DNA of 64,000 nt from Omphalotus guepiniiformis (GCA_028554645.1 JAQOOI010000070.1:1116001-1180000), one strand, 5' to 3'. Shown: positions 36,209-50,900, numbered from the stretch's first letter. Program-made: numbers and translations. The notes: generated by a model not told the origin, from the letters alone.

Positions 36209-38453
36209 TTACCGGATGAGTGTAAATCTGTTTTGAATCCAGAGGGCATCATTGACGGTAATCAACTCTGTCGGCTCCGCAAATTTCCTGGTCCCATCGT
36301 GATACGGATTCGTCCGTGTTTGTAAGGGCTGACCAGGGGCTGATGAAGACTGAGCAGCACCTTTCGAACGCTCCGACTCTTACTCTGTAGGTAAATGTCT
36401 CCACGATAATGTAAAAAGTACCAACAACTAGAGTGTAACAAACAAAGTCCTTCGTGTTTCATATCTCGATACTCGTAGTAGTCAATATCCGGTTGAACTC
36501 ATCACTGTCATATACGTTTCATTCAGTTTCAAGGCTTGCAGCTCTACCCAGAATCAATCTCAGCCCCAGAGCAGTTACCTCGAAAAAAATTCAAAGCTTA
36601 CCCATCAACCGACACCCCTTGCCCAGCACTGTCATCGCGTTCATGATTACCCGCAATGGATGAAGTAAATCTCGTTCTACATCTAATGGCAAGACGGAAA
36701 TCGGATTTTGAACTTGAGCGGCGCAAATTGCCAAGATCTCCGCAATCAGAAACTCGCATATCACAGTCCAAAGTATCTGAGGAACAGGAGAGGTCAGATC
36801 AGTAACAACACCGGAGGCGAACGACCCCACAAAGTACATACCGCAAGAATTGGATCAAAGACTTCCCACTCCTCAATAGTTGCCTCGTTAACGATAAAAC
36901 CAACAGAACGAGCTGCGGAGATTGCTGTCAAGTGAGAGACCGGGTTCCCAGCAACAAAGACTCGGTGTAACTCGATGAGTGCGACATGAAGCATAGTGTA
37001 GATCACAGCATTTTTCGAGGAATGCTGGAGGTTTGAGTTGAACTCTCGAGATCGCTCTGCTATCAACTGTCGGATGTCGCTATCTAGAGATTTGAATTGC
37101 GAACAAGAAAGTTCTAACTCATTTGAACTCATATCTGCGAAAAATATAATTTTGTCTATAAGAACATAGGTCGGAGAGGACATTACACGCACCTTCGTGA
37201 TAATCAGCCCTGTATTTGCAAGCATCCTGCCACAGAAGTGTGGCTTTAAATAGCATGATGGAACCGGAGCTCAGATCACCGGTGTGTACGTTTCTTGAAT
37301 TCCAAATGATTTTAGTAGGCAGGACGTCGACGGGAGACGGTGAACCAACAGTGTCTGCCAGTGCCCAGCAGGTGTACAACGTGACTGCCGATTGAAACGC
37401 GCTATTCATTCCTCCGTCTTCAGGTAACGCAGAGGAAGCCATCGTCCCGGTTGAATTTAACCAAGCGGTGGAATCCAACCCGTACTCCAATGCAGCAGAC
37501 AACGCAAGTTTAGCGTGGGTCTTTCCCTCCTCCATACTGGCCTTTCGAAAGAAGTATTGAGACAGCAAGATTTGAGCCTGAATGTACTGTATGACCATGT
37601 CTTGAGTCAGATCTCTGACTGACATGACCGTTGAAAGATCGTCCAGAACACGATGAAGCAGAAACGATTCATAGTCTGATTTGGCCCGAGGATGTGTTGA
37701 AGATATATGTAGAGCCCAAACGTGCACGGTATTTACGAGAGGGAACGACAGAGGAACTGGAGGTATCAAGCAGGCCTCTCCCTCGTCAGAGTAGTAAGGA
37801 GATGAGTCGACAAAGAATCCTAGCTCCGAGCGGCGCCGCATGAAATTGGCGATTCTACTTGAATAGGTGAGTTTCAGGAAATCGAACTGCGAGAAGTATA
37901 CTTACATGCGTGGATTTAAGATAGTATTTAATTTCTGCTGTTGCTGCACTCTCGAATGATCAGCCTGAGGGGGTGGAGGTATTGTGCTTGAGGTTTGATG
38001 TTCATAGTGAAACTCTAAAACGACAGAGTTTAGTAAGAAACTAGAGAGCTAGTAAATTAGTACAGGCCTGACCTGTCGTATTTCCGATATCCGAAGCAGA
38101 CCACGACATTTCGCCTAAATGCTCATATGATGCTAGCCGGGATCGAAGATGGGCGTTCTCCTCCAATAACCGCTGTGTACGAGTGGGGGTATTGCTTTCG
38201 TATTCGCAATCTCGAAATGCAGGAGAGGCCTTACTGCAAGACCCGCAGGAAGGCCTCTTCCTATCACATTTCTGAACACTTGGTTAGTGCATTCCGATTG
38301 CTTTCCTCGATAAACTCACCATCTTTCTTCTCCTACATATAGTGTACGATATCAACAATCAAACTTTATGTTCTGGAAGCAAACAATCACGTACCTGCAG
38401 TTCAAGCAAGCTTTTGGGCCTTTGCTGTTGAAGGGTAGCTTCGTCGCAGACAT
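36209..38453 (-). CDS. Zn2Cys6 fungal transcription factor
   Basis: Nuclear binuclear-zinc regulator. ATG at 38453-38451 (MSATKLPFNSKGPKACLNCR). Two short introns interrupt the finger. Spliced, it reads ACLNCRRRKMKCDRKRPSCG then SCSKASPAFRDCEYE, giving all six Cys as C-x2-C-x6-C-x6-C-x2-C-x9-C. A short coiled linker (RTQRLLEENAHLRSRL) follows. The middle (about 37840-36620) is the helical fungal-specific regulatory domain, with YIQAQILLSQYFFRKASMEE and EYGLDSTAWL. The proposed last exon begins at 36378 and reads NPYHDGTRKFAEPTELITV, ending TLIR with TAA at 36211-36209. It is joined by a 223-base intron in phase 1, which may hide another exon. Targets are unknown. Confidence 0.76.
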
Positions 38454-39446
38454 CTCAATGTTCCCGACAAGACCTTAGAAGACGAGCTGGTCAAATGCCA
38501 CTAGATTTCTTCAAGTCTTTTATCAGAGAGTTTCTTTGACGCTATGCAGTGTAGATGATTTGAGAAACTCATTGAGAATGAAATGCGTACGAGGTTGACA
38601 AGCAGCCCTCATCGCTCTTAGTGCGTTGAATACTTGAATAGGCACTGCTGACCAACCGCCAAATATGTACAGCTTTTTACACTGCATTGAACATTTTGCC
38701 TAACTGAGCAACAGCAAGGGGAATGTCCGACAATGCGGTGCTCTGCCTCTCCTACTTCCTCGGCATACTTAGTGAAAGTATCATTTGGTCATGGTTTTTC
38801 GACTCATCAGGCTTCTATAGATCATCCAGTTCTCAGTATCGGGAAATCCAAGCTTCCATTCGCCGGGAATCGCATGTCAAGGTAATGTTCCATCGAACTC
38901 GGCAACTTTACTAAGGTGGGGCCGGGATTTGGCTTTCCTGAGCAGTAGAAGTAGCCTTGTGAAAGCGATATAAAAGTGGTGAATTCCAACATGAAAAAGC
39001 GTTTCAAGGGTCTGCGTCATAATACCTCCTTCCGATAGTAATATATACAACGTGCCAATTACACCTTCCTGCCTTGATGAGTTTACGACTCGACAATCAT
39101 GGAGCCGCGAGCGTAGTGCGCAGTCTGATCCTAAGCAAACGGGATATTATGTTACAGAAAATATGATGAAACTCCGATACGCTATGTATAGCTCTCGAAT
39201 ACTACGGTACATACTTGAAGCTTGAACTTATGTACTAACAGTTTGACATATTCTGCTTTACTGAAAGCCAAATAACTCTTGAGCGTCCGCGCCAGTGTCA
39301 CTAGTAACCCAACCTAAGCTGTGTGATCTTCAACCAACCTCTACTGAGCTAAACACTGACCGTACATTATCCAAGATATGAGCATACAAATACATTAGTT
39401 ATACAGTAATACAAGTAGGCAGTACACAAAGTCAAAATGTCGGAAC
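38454..39446. other. Intergenic region, about 1 kb
   Basis: This lies between the Zn2Cys6 start and the catalase 3' end, both on the minus strand. No credible gene; open frames are under 65 codons on either strand. Confidence 0.5.
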
Positions 39447-41904
39447 TTAGTATGCGACTTTAGTAACCAACCCATCTAGCTCTCGGTCATAACATCGGTG
39501 TTTGCTAACTTCGTAGGCAAACTTACTGAACAAGCCCTTACCACCATCGGAAGCAATTTCCAAAGCATCAGTAGCTGCACTGCCGAGTGTGTATTTTCCT
39601 GTCGTGACGACTCCATATGATGAAGTCACTTCACTTGAATTCAATGAAGAAAACGTAAGTTCAGGCACAGAGCGGGCCAAAGCATGGTCGATAGTGCTAA
39701 CACCTAGAAATATCATGAGCAATTAGAGCGAGTGGCTGAAATGGTGGACACTTACCTTCACCAACGCCAGCAATGGTTTTGCAGTGGCCAAATGCCTCAA
39801 CAATCCAATGCACGACACGACCGTTCGACCTGAGAGAATTTCCGAACACTTCATTACCATCAGGGATGAATAGGGCGTCAAACATAGTGCTGCGCTGCCC
39901 CTCAAAGTGATGATCAGCAACAAGACTCTCGCCTCCTGAAGCGCTCTCAATTTTGCCTCTTCTCGGCGCGATGACGAAAGGCACAGCACCGCTGGCTGTT
40001 AACGCGCTCTTCAAACCCAGCACCTGCTTCGAATCGAACCCATCTGCAATCAGAATTGCAATTCGCCTCGACTTGATAGTCGGCTTCTTGGGTACGAAGT
40101 CAAGTTGGCTCAACCCACGAGCTTTTTTTCCGTGATTGACTCGGCCGGGGGCCGATGGAACAGAACCACCAACATTGGTGGCTACAGTCTTCGCAAGATC
40201 AAAGTCAATCTGATTGAGGACCTTGATGTAACTTTCGTATACGACAGGATCATCACAGTGGTCGAGTTCGAAAGAGAACGCAGCAATTAGATGAGCTTTC
40301 TCGTAATTCGCAAGGGAGTTAAAGAAGACTTGGGCTTGATTGAAATGTTCCTGGAATTTTGGAGTACGGATGCGCTGCTTAATACCTTCCACTTTGAACG
40401 CGAAACTAAAACATTAGATGTGAGTTCCGCCTCAAAAGTTGCTAAATTGTAACGAACTCTTTGTAACCACCCTCGTCGACTGGGACAGGAGGAGCAGCAG
40501 ACATACGATTCGGCCAATAATTGACAGGACATTTATTAATGCGCATCTGGTGCTGTCCGTCACGCTGGTGATTCATCACTGGGCACACAGGTCGATTTAT
40601 GGGAATCTGAAGAAGGGAACAGGTAAATGAATCGCTGTACACTCCGTACGCTGGAGAACATACCTGCTCCCAATTAATGCCCAGACGCGTAATCTGAGTG
40701 TCAAAATAGGAGAAATTGCGACCTTGCAGGAGAGGGTCGTCACTGAACCCAATTCCGGGAACTACGTGACTGCTGCAGAAAGCAACTTGCTCCGTCTCAG
40801 GGAAGTACTCATCGACGGTTCGGTCAAGTACCATTTCTCCGACATCCTGGAGCGGAACTAGCTCTTCGGGCCAAACCTTGGTCGCATCCAGTATATCGAA
40901 CTCGAAATTGTGCTCATCTTTCTCGGCAATTGTCTGAATAGAAAGTGTCCATTTCGCTGGAGCTCCATTCTTGATAGCCTCCTCAAGATCCTTTCGGTGG
41001 AAATCGGGATCTTGACCACAAATCTTCAACGCTTCATCCCAAGTGAACGAATGAACACCGAGCTCGGGAGTCCAATGAAATTTGACAAAGAAATTCTCGC
41101 CAGATTTATTCTGGAGAGAGTAGGTGTTCACGCCGAAACCTTGCATCATTCGATACGACCTCGGAATACCTATACACAATCCCGATAATCAGAAATCTTG
41201 AACGTCTTGAGAATGTCAGAACACCCACCTCGATCAGACATTACCCAACAAACCATATGTGCACTTTCGGGCTGAAGACCAACATAGTCCCAAAAGTTGT
41301 TATGAGCTGACTGGCCTGTCGGAACCTCGTTATGAGGTTCTGGCTTGACAGCATGAATGAAATCCGGGAATTTCATGGAGTCCTGAATGAAGAACACCGG
41401 GATATCGTTTCCGACAATATCCCAATTTCCTTCGTCGGTGTACATCTTCACCGCAAAACCTCGTACGTCACGAACAGTATCCGCACTGCCACGAGAACCT
41501 TGAACGGTGCTAAATCGGGCGAAGACCGGTGTGGTACGCGACGAGTCTGTGAGCACCGGCGCGTAGGTGTACTTCGACGCCGGTGAGCCTTGGAATGCTT
41601 TGAAGTAACCATGAGCTCCAGCACCGCGAGCGTGAATCACCCGCTCAGGTATGCGTTCGTGATCAAAGCGATGGATCTTCTCGCGAGCAATCTGATCTTC
41701 GAGAAGTGATGGACCTACAATCTTGCCGTTTGTCGCTTTCAGCCTAAACAAAAAGTTGAACGCGGTGAACGAATGAAAAGAGACACTGGCTCACCAATTA
41801 TCAGTGTCCGACACATAGACACCATGATCTGTAGTGAGCCCCGTCGAAGGTGTAGATTCGAAAGTGTCGCGTTGCAAGTCCGCGATCTTGGCTGTGCTCG
41901 TCAT
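39447..41904 (-). CDS. Large-subunit (clade 2) catalase
   Basis: Heme catalase that splits hydrogen peroxide. ATG at 41904-41902 gives [18 protein letters not shown]; a minus-strand TATATAA lies about 75 bases upstream. About 730 residues fits the large-subunit class. Landmarks: distal His in [32 protein letters not shown], the active-site Asn in [24 protein letters not shown]-like [13 protein letters not shown], and the proximal heme Tyr in [24 protein letters not shown] follows. The C-terminal extra domain of this class (flavodoxin/DJ-1-like) is present: [16 protein letters not shown] through [11 protein letters not shown] and the last exon ending LVTKVAY. At least five short introns. No signal peptide is obvious, so a cytosolic or peroxisomal site is likely. 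Confidence 0.9.
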
Positions 41905-42570
41905 ACTAGTAAAAGATTGTTGAATGGTTTCCCCTATGGTCGACATTGCGAGTCAAAGATTGAAATGTCCAGCTCATGATTATATATGGGCGCGAAGAGG
42001 GCTGAAGCGCTGATGTCTTGCTGATGTCTGAGGTGACGAGTCTCTACGTCAGGACCTACGAGAAAATAGTAACTCGCTGAATTGACATTGTAACGTTGGT
42101 TCATTTCTGCGTCATGAAGGCCAGAGAAGATCACGATCCGTACCCACTACGGGGAACGGAACGTTGGGAGGGTCGAAGTAACTGGCAGGCGGGATTACAT
42201 AATTGCCGAGTGAGCAATCGGCGCTGGTAGACTGCCGCCAACTGCCGCGGTTCTACAATTCCATCGATTCGCCATCCATACCAACCTGCAACAGCACTGC
42301 TACAGAAGGCTACGTCTTTCGTCGTAGTTCTTTTGTGAAGACATAGGATTATGCCTTCTTTCACAACGAAGGACTCATACTCTCTCATTCTACACATACA
42401 TTCTACGCCATCCTCTATGGGGCATATTCTGTCATTTGACGGTATCACCTCAGCTCACAACTATGAGCCAATCACATCTAACCAAAGTGATATTACAACT
42501 ATAATACACGTTCCCAGACCCACTTCAAATAATAAAAAAGCTGTACCATACCCTCGTATGAAGTTCGTCA
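41905..42570. other. Intergenic region upstream of catalase
   Basis: This holds the catalase promoter and the end of the glycerol kinase gene. I see no gene; open frames overlap on both strands. Confidence 0.45.
41980..41988 (-). promoter_or_regulatory. TATA box of the catalase gene
   Basis: A minus-strand TATATAAT block sits about 75 bases before the catalase ATG, a sensible distance for a fungal core promoter. Confidence 0.4.
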
Positions 42571-44779
<2,209 letters not shown>

Positions 44780-46829
44780 TGGGGAAAAATGTGGGGTAAT
44801 TACGGGACGTCTGTGATGGTGGCTGGTAATAAGTACATTACGATTAAAGGGAGGATAGGCTGGAATGATTTCGGTGCGGTGATCACAAGACACGCCTTGA
44901 TGGAGACCAGATCTCATCGTACACAGAGAATCACCGCGCCTCACCCACGAAAATGGCTGGCTTTTCCTTTCGAGTGAAACATCTTCGATTCGAATTCTTC
45001 GTACTCGGTGTAGACAAGGCGCAGAAACATCAGAAACAAGAGTTACTTGTCCTTTTGGTGTCTTAGCTGCTATCCCTCCTGTCAAGTCACGCCCAAAAAC
45101 ACGGGCTTTTGGGTTTGCACGGCCCGCAGAGCTGCACTTGCGAACCGGTTGAAACGTGTGGGTGCAAGCGGGTGCTTCCGCAGCAGTTCGACGTATAGGT
45201 ATGAGCGCTGAAGCATGTAATGTCCTGATATTGACCACTTGAACATTGATTTTGGGTACCCGAACTTTGAAGAAAAACATGCAGAGTATAACTTTGAGAA
45301 GTTGAAACGAAGAAAAAGAAAAAAAAACTACGCGTAAAAAGCGGCCCGGCCGGAACCGACAATACACCGCGCTTTGCTCTTTCGCAGCGCTCCACAGGCG
45401 TTGCGGAGCGTTCGGCTAGCAGTCAACGTAAAGAAAAAGCATATATAAGCATTTGCAAAATCAAGAGAAGCAGCATTTTTGTCTCCCCAAAGCAGTCGAA
45501 TGGACCGCTCAGAGCGGAGTATGTTTGCGCATATTATATCTGCAAGGCAAACCGCGGTGTGACGCAGAACGTGATTGCAGTCACACAGCTTCTCAACATC
45601 AAGCCTTCATCATCATGAGCATCCAGTGACCCATGCATGGTCTGAATCGCCGTTCAAAATATTGTACTTGTCCCTTAACAGGGTCGTCTGGAAATCGGAT
45701 CTTGCTTTCGTACTACTGAGCAATCAGAGCAATCACGAGCTGCAAAAATACATTCCCTTGATCTTCCCCCCCTCGCACGCGCTGCTTTTTCTATATTGCA
45801 ACTTCAACTTTCCCATTGTGTAATTGACTGCTTCTGCTTGGTCATGCCTCTATCTACTTGACACCGGACTTGCGTGGACACTGGGTCTTCTCCCTCTCAT
45901 CAGAAAATCTCGAAAAAAGTGCTTTTACCCCCCCCTCTCCTTTGAATGCTTCCTCAAAGTCGGGCTCTTCTGCACTCAGCGCTCAATCTAGAGCCCTGTC
46001 AATGTAAATGTCTACCGTCTTATCTTGGCTCTCTTCCCCGCTATCGTAATTGTATCTTCAAGAAGCTGGAAGCTACGGTCAGACGACACATATCAAAAAG
46101 GTGCATATCCTGTTCATATCTACTCGTACGTGACCTGGATACTCTGCGACCGCCTGGAATGCGTATGTCCGGTTCAAACTCAACTGTGACCGTTTCAGGC
46201 GAGCTCGGGACCCTCCCGTGATTGCTAAGTTGTTCTGAACCCGGAAGGACATATATGCCACCATTTCATTGCTCTGCTCTGCATATTCATCTAGCATCTT
46301 TCCCCGGATGGACTATACAACTAGGGCTCGCTCTTGTGATTCTAGCTATGGGCTCAGGTGGACAATATGTTTCGTTCAATGCACGAGCGCGAATGATGTA
46401 GCTCTTTATTTTTTTTAAAAATTCGGGCGCATTCCCGATGTGTGATTTCTGGTCTAGGCCAGTTTTTCGCACTGCGGGCGCATATCTTTATCGCGTTCTC
46501 GTGATGGTTTAAATCGAGACTAGAAGAAGGCAATCTGTATCGTTTCCCAGTGGGCCAAACCCAGTTGACCTTTGGTCAGCTGGGCTCCATTTTTTTCTTC
46601 ATAGCTTGTGCAATGCTTATACGAGCAAGCACAAGGGTGTTCCGCGTCTCTCCTCAGGTACCCAGGAGGAAGACCGTATCCAATTTTGGATTATTGAAGG
46701 TGGTACCAAGTTTCAGATATACATTACCATGTCCCTTTGAAGCAGTAAATTCACCCCCTCTTATTTTCCTGATTTTTTCTCGCTTTTTTTACTCCCTCTG
46801 AACAACTGAGTTTCTTGCGTCTCTTCAAC
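44780..46829. other. Shared upstream region of glycerol kinase and aquaglyceroporin
   Basis: A 2-kb divergent intergenic region. The minus strand stays open in the kinase frame to about 45367, but its composition is not clearly coding. A TATATAA lies near 45441. Pyrimidine-rich blocks (45930-45945 and 46755-46800) resemble fungal initiator regions. A strong hairpin sits at 46560-46584. I see no separate gene. Confidence 0.45.
46560..46584. promoter_or_regulatory. Palindromic element upstream of the aquaglyceroporin
   Basis: Two 11-base arms (CCCAGTTGACC and GGTCAGCTGGG) face each other across TTT, with one mismatch. It lies about 245 bases before the aquaglyceroporin ATG. The core TGACC-TTT-GGTCA suits a dimeric regulator or a hairpin in the leader. 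The function is inferred only. Confidence 0.35.
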
Positions 46830-48329
46830 ATGTCCAAAATCTCTGTCGAGTCGCCGAAGACGGAGTCGATGTCTGACCATGAACAGCTTCATCTCACCTC
46901 GCCAACGAGGACCTTGGTGCATCCCAACTGGTGGTGGAAGTATCGGTGGGGTTTTTTTTCCCTCGTGTATCTCATTGAACTGTTCCTTGATGCTAGGACT
47001 GACTTTGACCTCCCAGGTATGCGATTCGGGAATACGTCGCTGAGTTTCTGGGAGTGGCGATTCTGATCATATTTGGGAACGGTGTCGTTTGTCAGGTCGT
47101 GCTCTCGAGCCATGCCGGTGTAGCGCCTTCCCCCAAGGGAGTAGGTGGCCTCTTACCGTTGTGCTTGACCACACTATCTGATCACCCTATATCGTAGGAA
47201 TATCTTTCTATCAGCTTCGGCTGGGCTGTAGGTGCGCTCGTCGTCCAGTCTATCCTAATATCTGCTTGTGCTAATTTTGTTCCAGGAACGGCTTTGGGTG
47301 TCTGGGTCAGCGCAGGCATATCTGGAGGCCATATTAACCCTGCTGTGAGTATTTCTAAGCTATTCAGCAAGACAAAAAGCTGAAGAAAAATGTAGGTCAC
47401 TCTCGCTTTCGCAACCTTCAGAGGATTCCCGTGGAGGAAAGTTCCTGGTAAGCGCTCATCGACGTATTCTTGTTATGGACGGTGTCGCTTACTCAACTCT
47501 ATCCACGACTTAGGCTACATCGTCTCTCAGATCCTGGGAGGTGTTGTCGGTGCTGCACTCGTATATGCAGACTATTTTCACGCTATAGACATCGTCGAAG
47601 GCGGGCGGGGTGTTCGGACGCTCCAAACCGCTTCCTTGTTCTCTACATACGCTGTAAGTCTATCTATTGCTTAATTGCTTATTGTATTCACACCATACTG
47701 AACGATCACTCCGGTCTTCTTATGTAGCTAGATTACATGACCAACGTGTCCTGCTTCTTCTCCGAGTTCTTCGCCACCGCGGTGCTAGTTATCGTGATTC
47801 TTGCGGTCATTGATAGGAACAATTCCCCGCCACCTCCTGGTCTCTTGCCTCTTGTGTTGTTCTTCCTCATTTTAGGTCTTGGCGCTTGTCTTGGGATGGA
47901 AACAGGTTCGTCTTTTTTATAGTTTCTGGTGGCATGTGCTGAGAAATGACTGGTTCCCCCCTTTGTAGGTTATGCTATTAACCCCGCACGAGATCTTGGC
48001 CCTCGACTATTAACTTCGATGGTTGGCTATGGGACACAGGTGTACACTTTCAGGAAGTATGTCCTCCGCCTTATATTCGAGAAGCAGTACCTCTAACACC
48101 TTGAACAGTCAATATTGGTTATGGTGTCCTGTTATAGCCCCTATTTTGGGTGCCCAGGCTGGAGCGTTTTTCTACGATGCGTTCTTGTTTATTGGGAGCG
48201 AGAGCATTTTGAACAAGCCGTACGTCCCGGGTTTCATTTGCGTAAGAACTGCTTGTGCTGATGTGAGTTATGACTTATAGTGATAAGGAGGCACAGAGAA
48301 GGATCGCTGCTGGTGAAGAAATGGTGTAA
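46830..48329 (+). CDS. Aquaglyceroporin (MIP family)
   Basis: Plasma-membrane channel for glycerol and water. ATG at 46830. The cytosolic N-tail reads [20 protein letters not shown]; helix 1 begins [20 protein letters not shown]. The first NPA box is [18 protein letters not shown]; helix 3 is [20 protein letters not shown]. The second box, [14 protein letters not shown], has the Asp after NPAR that marks glycerol-passing members. The last helix, [20 protein letters not shown], leads to a short tail. The last intron is phase 2 and the protein ends [14 protein letters not shown] with TAA at 48327-48329. About eight short introns; roughly 320 residues fits the family. Its divergent neighbour is glycerol kinase, a sensible functional partner. 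Confidence 0.9.
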
Positions 48330-48605
48330 CTTTTCTGTTATATTTCTGCAAGGGTTTTGAATGAAGAATTGAACTTTATACTATATACGACAAACAAGAT
48401 GTATAAAATGTATGGAAATGGAAGTTTGCGTGTTTCTAAGAACCTGGTACCCCTAATGTCGATGACTAGCACTGAATTTACCATGCAAGGAAACTTAGGC
48501 TAGCGCTTTGAACTCAATTCTTATGCAGTGAATGAAAAAAATGGATAGAATTGATAGCAAAATGCGATATAGATAGCGAAGACAACTAGAAGTACACCCA
48601 AATAA

Positions 48606-49116
48606 TCAATCTTCTTCATCAGAAGATGTAAAATCGAATCGTTTTGATTCAACTAGAATAACAGGCTTCGGGATCGAAGCTCGCCTTCTGCGAGGTAAAG
48701 CACCATTTCTGGGCTCTAGATGACCTTTCGCAGGCATCGGAGCAGGCGAAAGCGCTGCCCGGGAAGTAGTAAAAGATATGGATGAAGTAAAACCACGACG
48801 CTCTCGGAAAGGGGTTTCGGGTAGAGGAAGAAGAGGAGGGACACGGATTGAAGGAAGAAAGGGGAATGCGGGTACGAAAGAAGGGAGAAAATTAGAAGAG
48901 GGGAGTAAGGTTGCGGATGATGAGGAAGATACGGAGGTTAAGGAAGAGGAAGAGAGCGTCGAGGGGGTGAAAGGAGAATTGGTGGTTGTTGTCATCATCA
49001 TCGTCGATGAGAGAGACTCGGTCGACGATGAAGTGACTGATAGGTTATGGGTAAACATGGTAATCAAAAGTTGAGGTGGTGGGTGTACGAAAGATAGTTT
49101 GTCTGATCTGAGTCCA
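48606..49116 (-). other. Ser/Thr-rich open frame fused to the GH79 copy 1 3' end
   Basis: The GH79 reading frame runs without a stop across the point where homology to copy 2 ends (about 49116) into 170 codons of unrelated sequence, ending SSDEED. The first part is Ser/Thr-rich with Thr and Met runs; the later part is basic with RRRRAS and PVILVESKRFDF. It could be the last exon of another gene fused by rearrangement, or a chance frame: the opposite strand is also open (48778-49074). Confidence 0.4.
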
Positions 49117-50900
49117 TCAAAGAACGCGTATCCAGCAATTCGAGTATTATCGATTGAGATCTCTGTCGCCTTCGTGTTTCCGCCTTTCCCAATGGCCTCG
49201 GCGGCGATGATGGCAGCATAATACGCAGGTTGGACATGAGGTGCAAGTGGCGTGGAAAGCGTTGTACCGTCAGTGATGGACCTGGTGAGAGTAACTGGTT
49301 GAATGAAAAAAAAAACGTGTTAGGTTTGGTTCCTGGGGTCTGGAATAGGTAGATCTTGCTCACGAAATTGTACTTGTACCCAATACCTTCATGGAAGAAC
49401 AGCCTGCTGATACCAATTTGAGGACTGAAGGAAGGACGTTAGCGAACTCAAATAGCATTTATGATGGTTTGAACGCACGAGAAAAGAGCATAGTCCAAAG
49501 CCCACAAAGCAGCGCCTAGATTAGTTCGTTCATCAACAAGAACTGTGATTCTGAGTAAGAGCGCTTATGCTAACCTGCTGTGTTTGATACACCAGAGCAC
49601 CCTATAACGTAAAAGTCAAATGATGTCATTATATACGGGAAGGAATTCGTCACATACATGACACGAATAGCTGTTTGGTTTCACCCAGGACATAATCCAG
49701 CCCTTGAGCGTGAGTAGCTGCGATATCAGGAGAAACGAAGATAGGTTGCTGCGAATAGTCGATTTCGTCATGAGGTCTTGCAATAGACCTCCATTGCCAC
49801 TGCAAAAGGAGCCACTGGGTCGAGAAAAGGAATCAGAATCGTTCATCGAACACAGATTCGCCACAGTCATACCTGTAATGATGTTCCGAGATGCTAAGAT
49901 ATGTGATGATTAGACCACTAATAGTATATGAGCGCTTCAAGAGACGCGTACACGGTAATCAACGATCCCGGAGTTGACGACAGAATTCCGTTACTGAATA
50001 GCCCTTGAGGAGAGAAGCCCGTAGCCGTGTGTGACGAGCCTGCAAATGCACTCCCTGAAACTTAGTGGTCGAAGTGTGCTAGAAATCCCAGCAGCTGCAG
50101 ACACGTTCGTAGCGAAGGGAATCACCTGGAGAGCCTCGTAGTCAGATATCAGGAAAACCTTAACAGAGAAAGGGCAGTCGCACTGAGATACGTAGGTAGA
50201 GATGTTGAACGATGAACTCCTAAGACCGTTGTTGCGGTAAAGATCCGCCTCGTTCCCAATCTCCACGAGATCCAACACAATCCCAGCATCTTTTACCGCA
50301 TAAGACGAGAAAGCTTTCGTAATCGACTGCGCTTCCAGAAAAGCTGCAGTGATATTGTTCTGTCCGAAATTTACGCCCCAGGTGACATGAGTGTCTACAG
50401 AACACCAATAAGACTCCCATGTCGGATGAATTCATAGTTGAGAAACCTACTTGGTGGGAGAAATTGTGCAGCTTCATAGTATGCATCCCCGACGACAATG
50501 GAAGTCGCTTCCGGATACGGTACTGTTGAGGTTGGTGGCGGAAATTGCGTTTGCGCCTGAGCAGAACTATTCAATGCAGGCGGTCAGCAGTCAAACGCGG
50601 AAATCTCAGCGAAGCTCTACGCGCCTGCAGCCCTGGATTGAAATTTGTGTGGTCTTCAGAATCAGCGCCGACTCTGATGTGGGGAACTTCTCCGGAAAGA
50701 CCAGCGATGTTCTCGAGTGCATTGAAGAAGAATGTGTTCCGCGATGTCGCACCGACCCAGTCTGTCCAACGGTCTTGCTCGATTGAAAAGGAGATGAGAG
50801 AAGGAGAGATCACGGGAGATCCAGATGGCGCAGTCAATGGAACGTTCACTGTTATAGCATGAACAATAGCGGGAAGGGAAAAGACCGCAAACCTCAACAT
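49117..50900 (-). pseudogene. GH79 glycoside hydrolase copy 1, decayed
   Basis: Tandem paralogue of the gene at 51780-53962. ATG at 50900 opens a secretion signal (MLRFAVFSLPAIVHA), then WTDWVGATSRNTFFFNAL and the acid/base segment LVEIGNEADLY. A minus-strand TATAAAG lies about 40 bases before the ATG. Against copy 2, a net one-base shift after AAAGIS (about 50040-50075) leads to TAA at 49991-49993. Further on, a one-base loss near 49735 and a one-base gain near 49674 shift about 20 codons, so DYVLGET with the presumed nucleophile Glu is not encoded. The region after DNTRIAGYAFFD is lost and replaced. Exon and promoter layout otherwise match copy 2. It is most likely inactive. Confidence 0.72.

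Noticed and set aside
48778..49074. Plus-strand Lys/Glu-rich frame opposite the GH79 tail
   Set aside because: It is the complement of a low-complexity Ser/Thr-rich minus-strand frame that is continuous with GH79; it has no start context or homology I recognise.
49064..49363. Minus-strand frame with LLDTRSLMDSDQTN over the GH79 C-terminal exon
   Set aside because: It is one base out of phase with the conserved GH79 sequence RIAGYAFFD.
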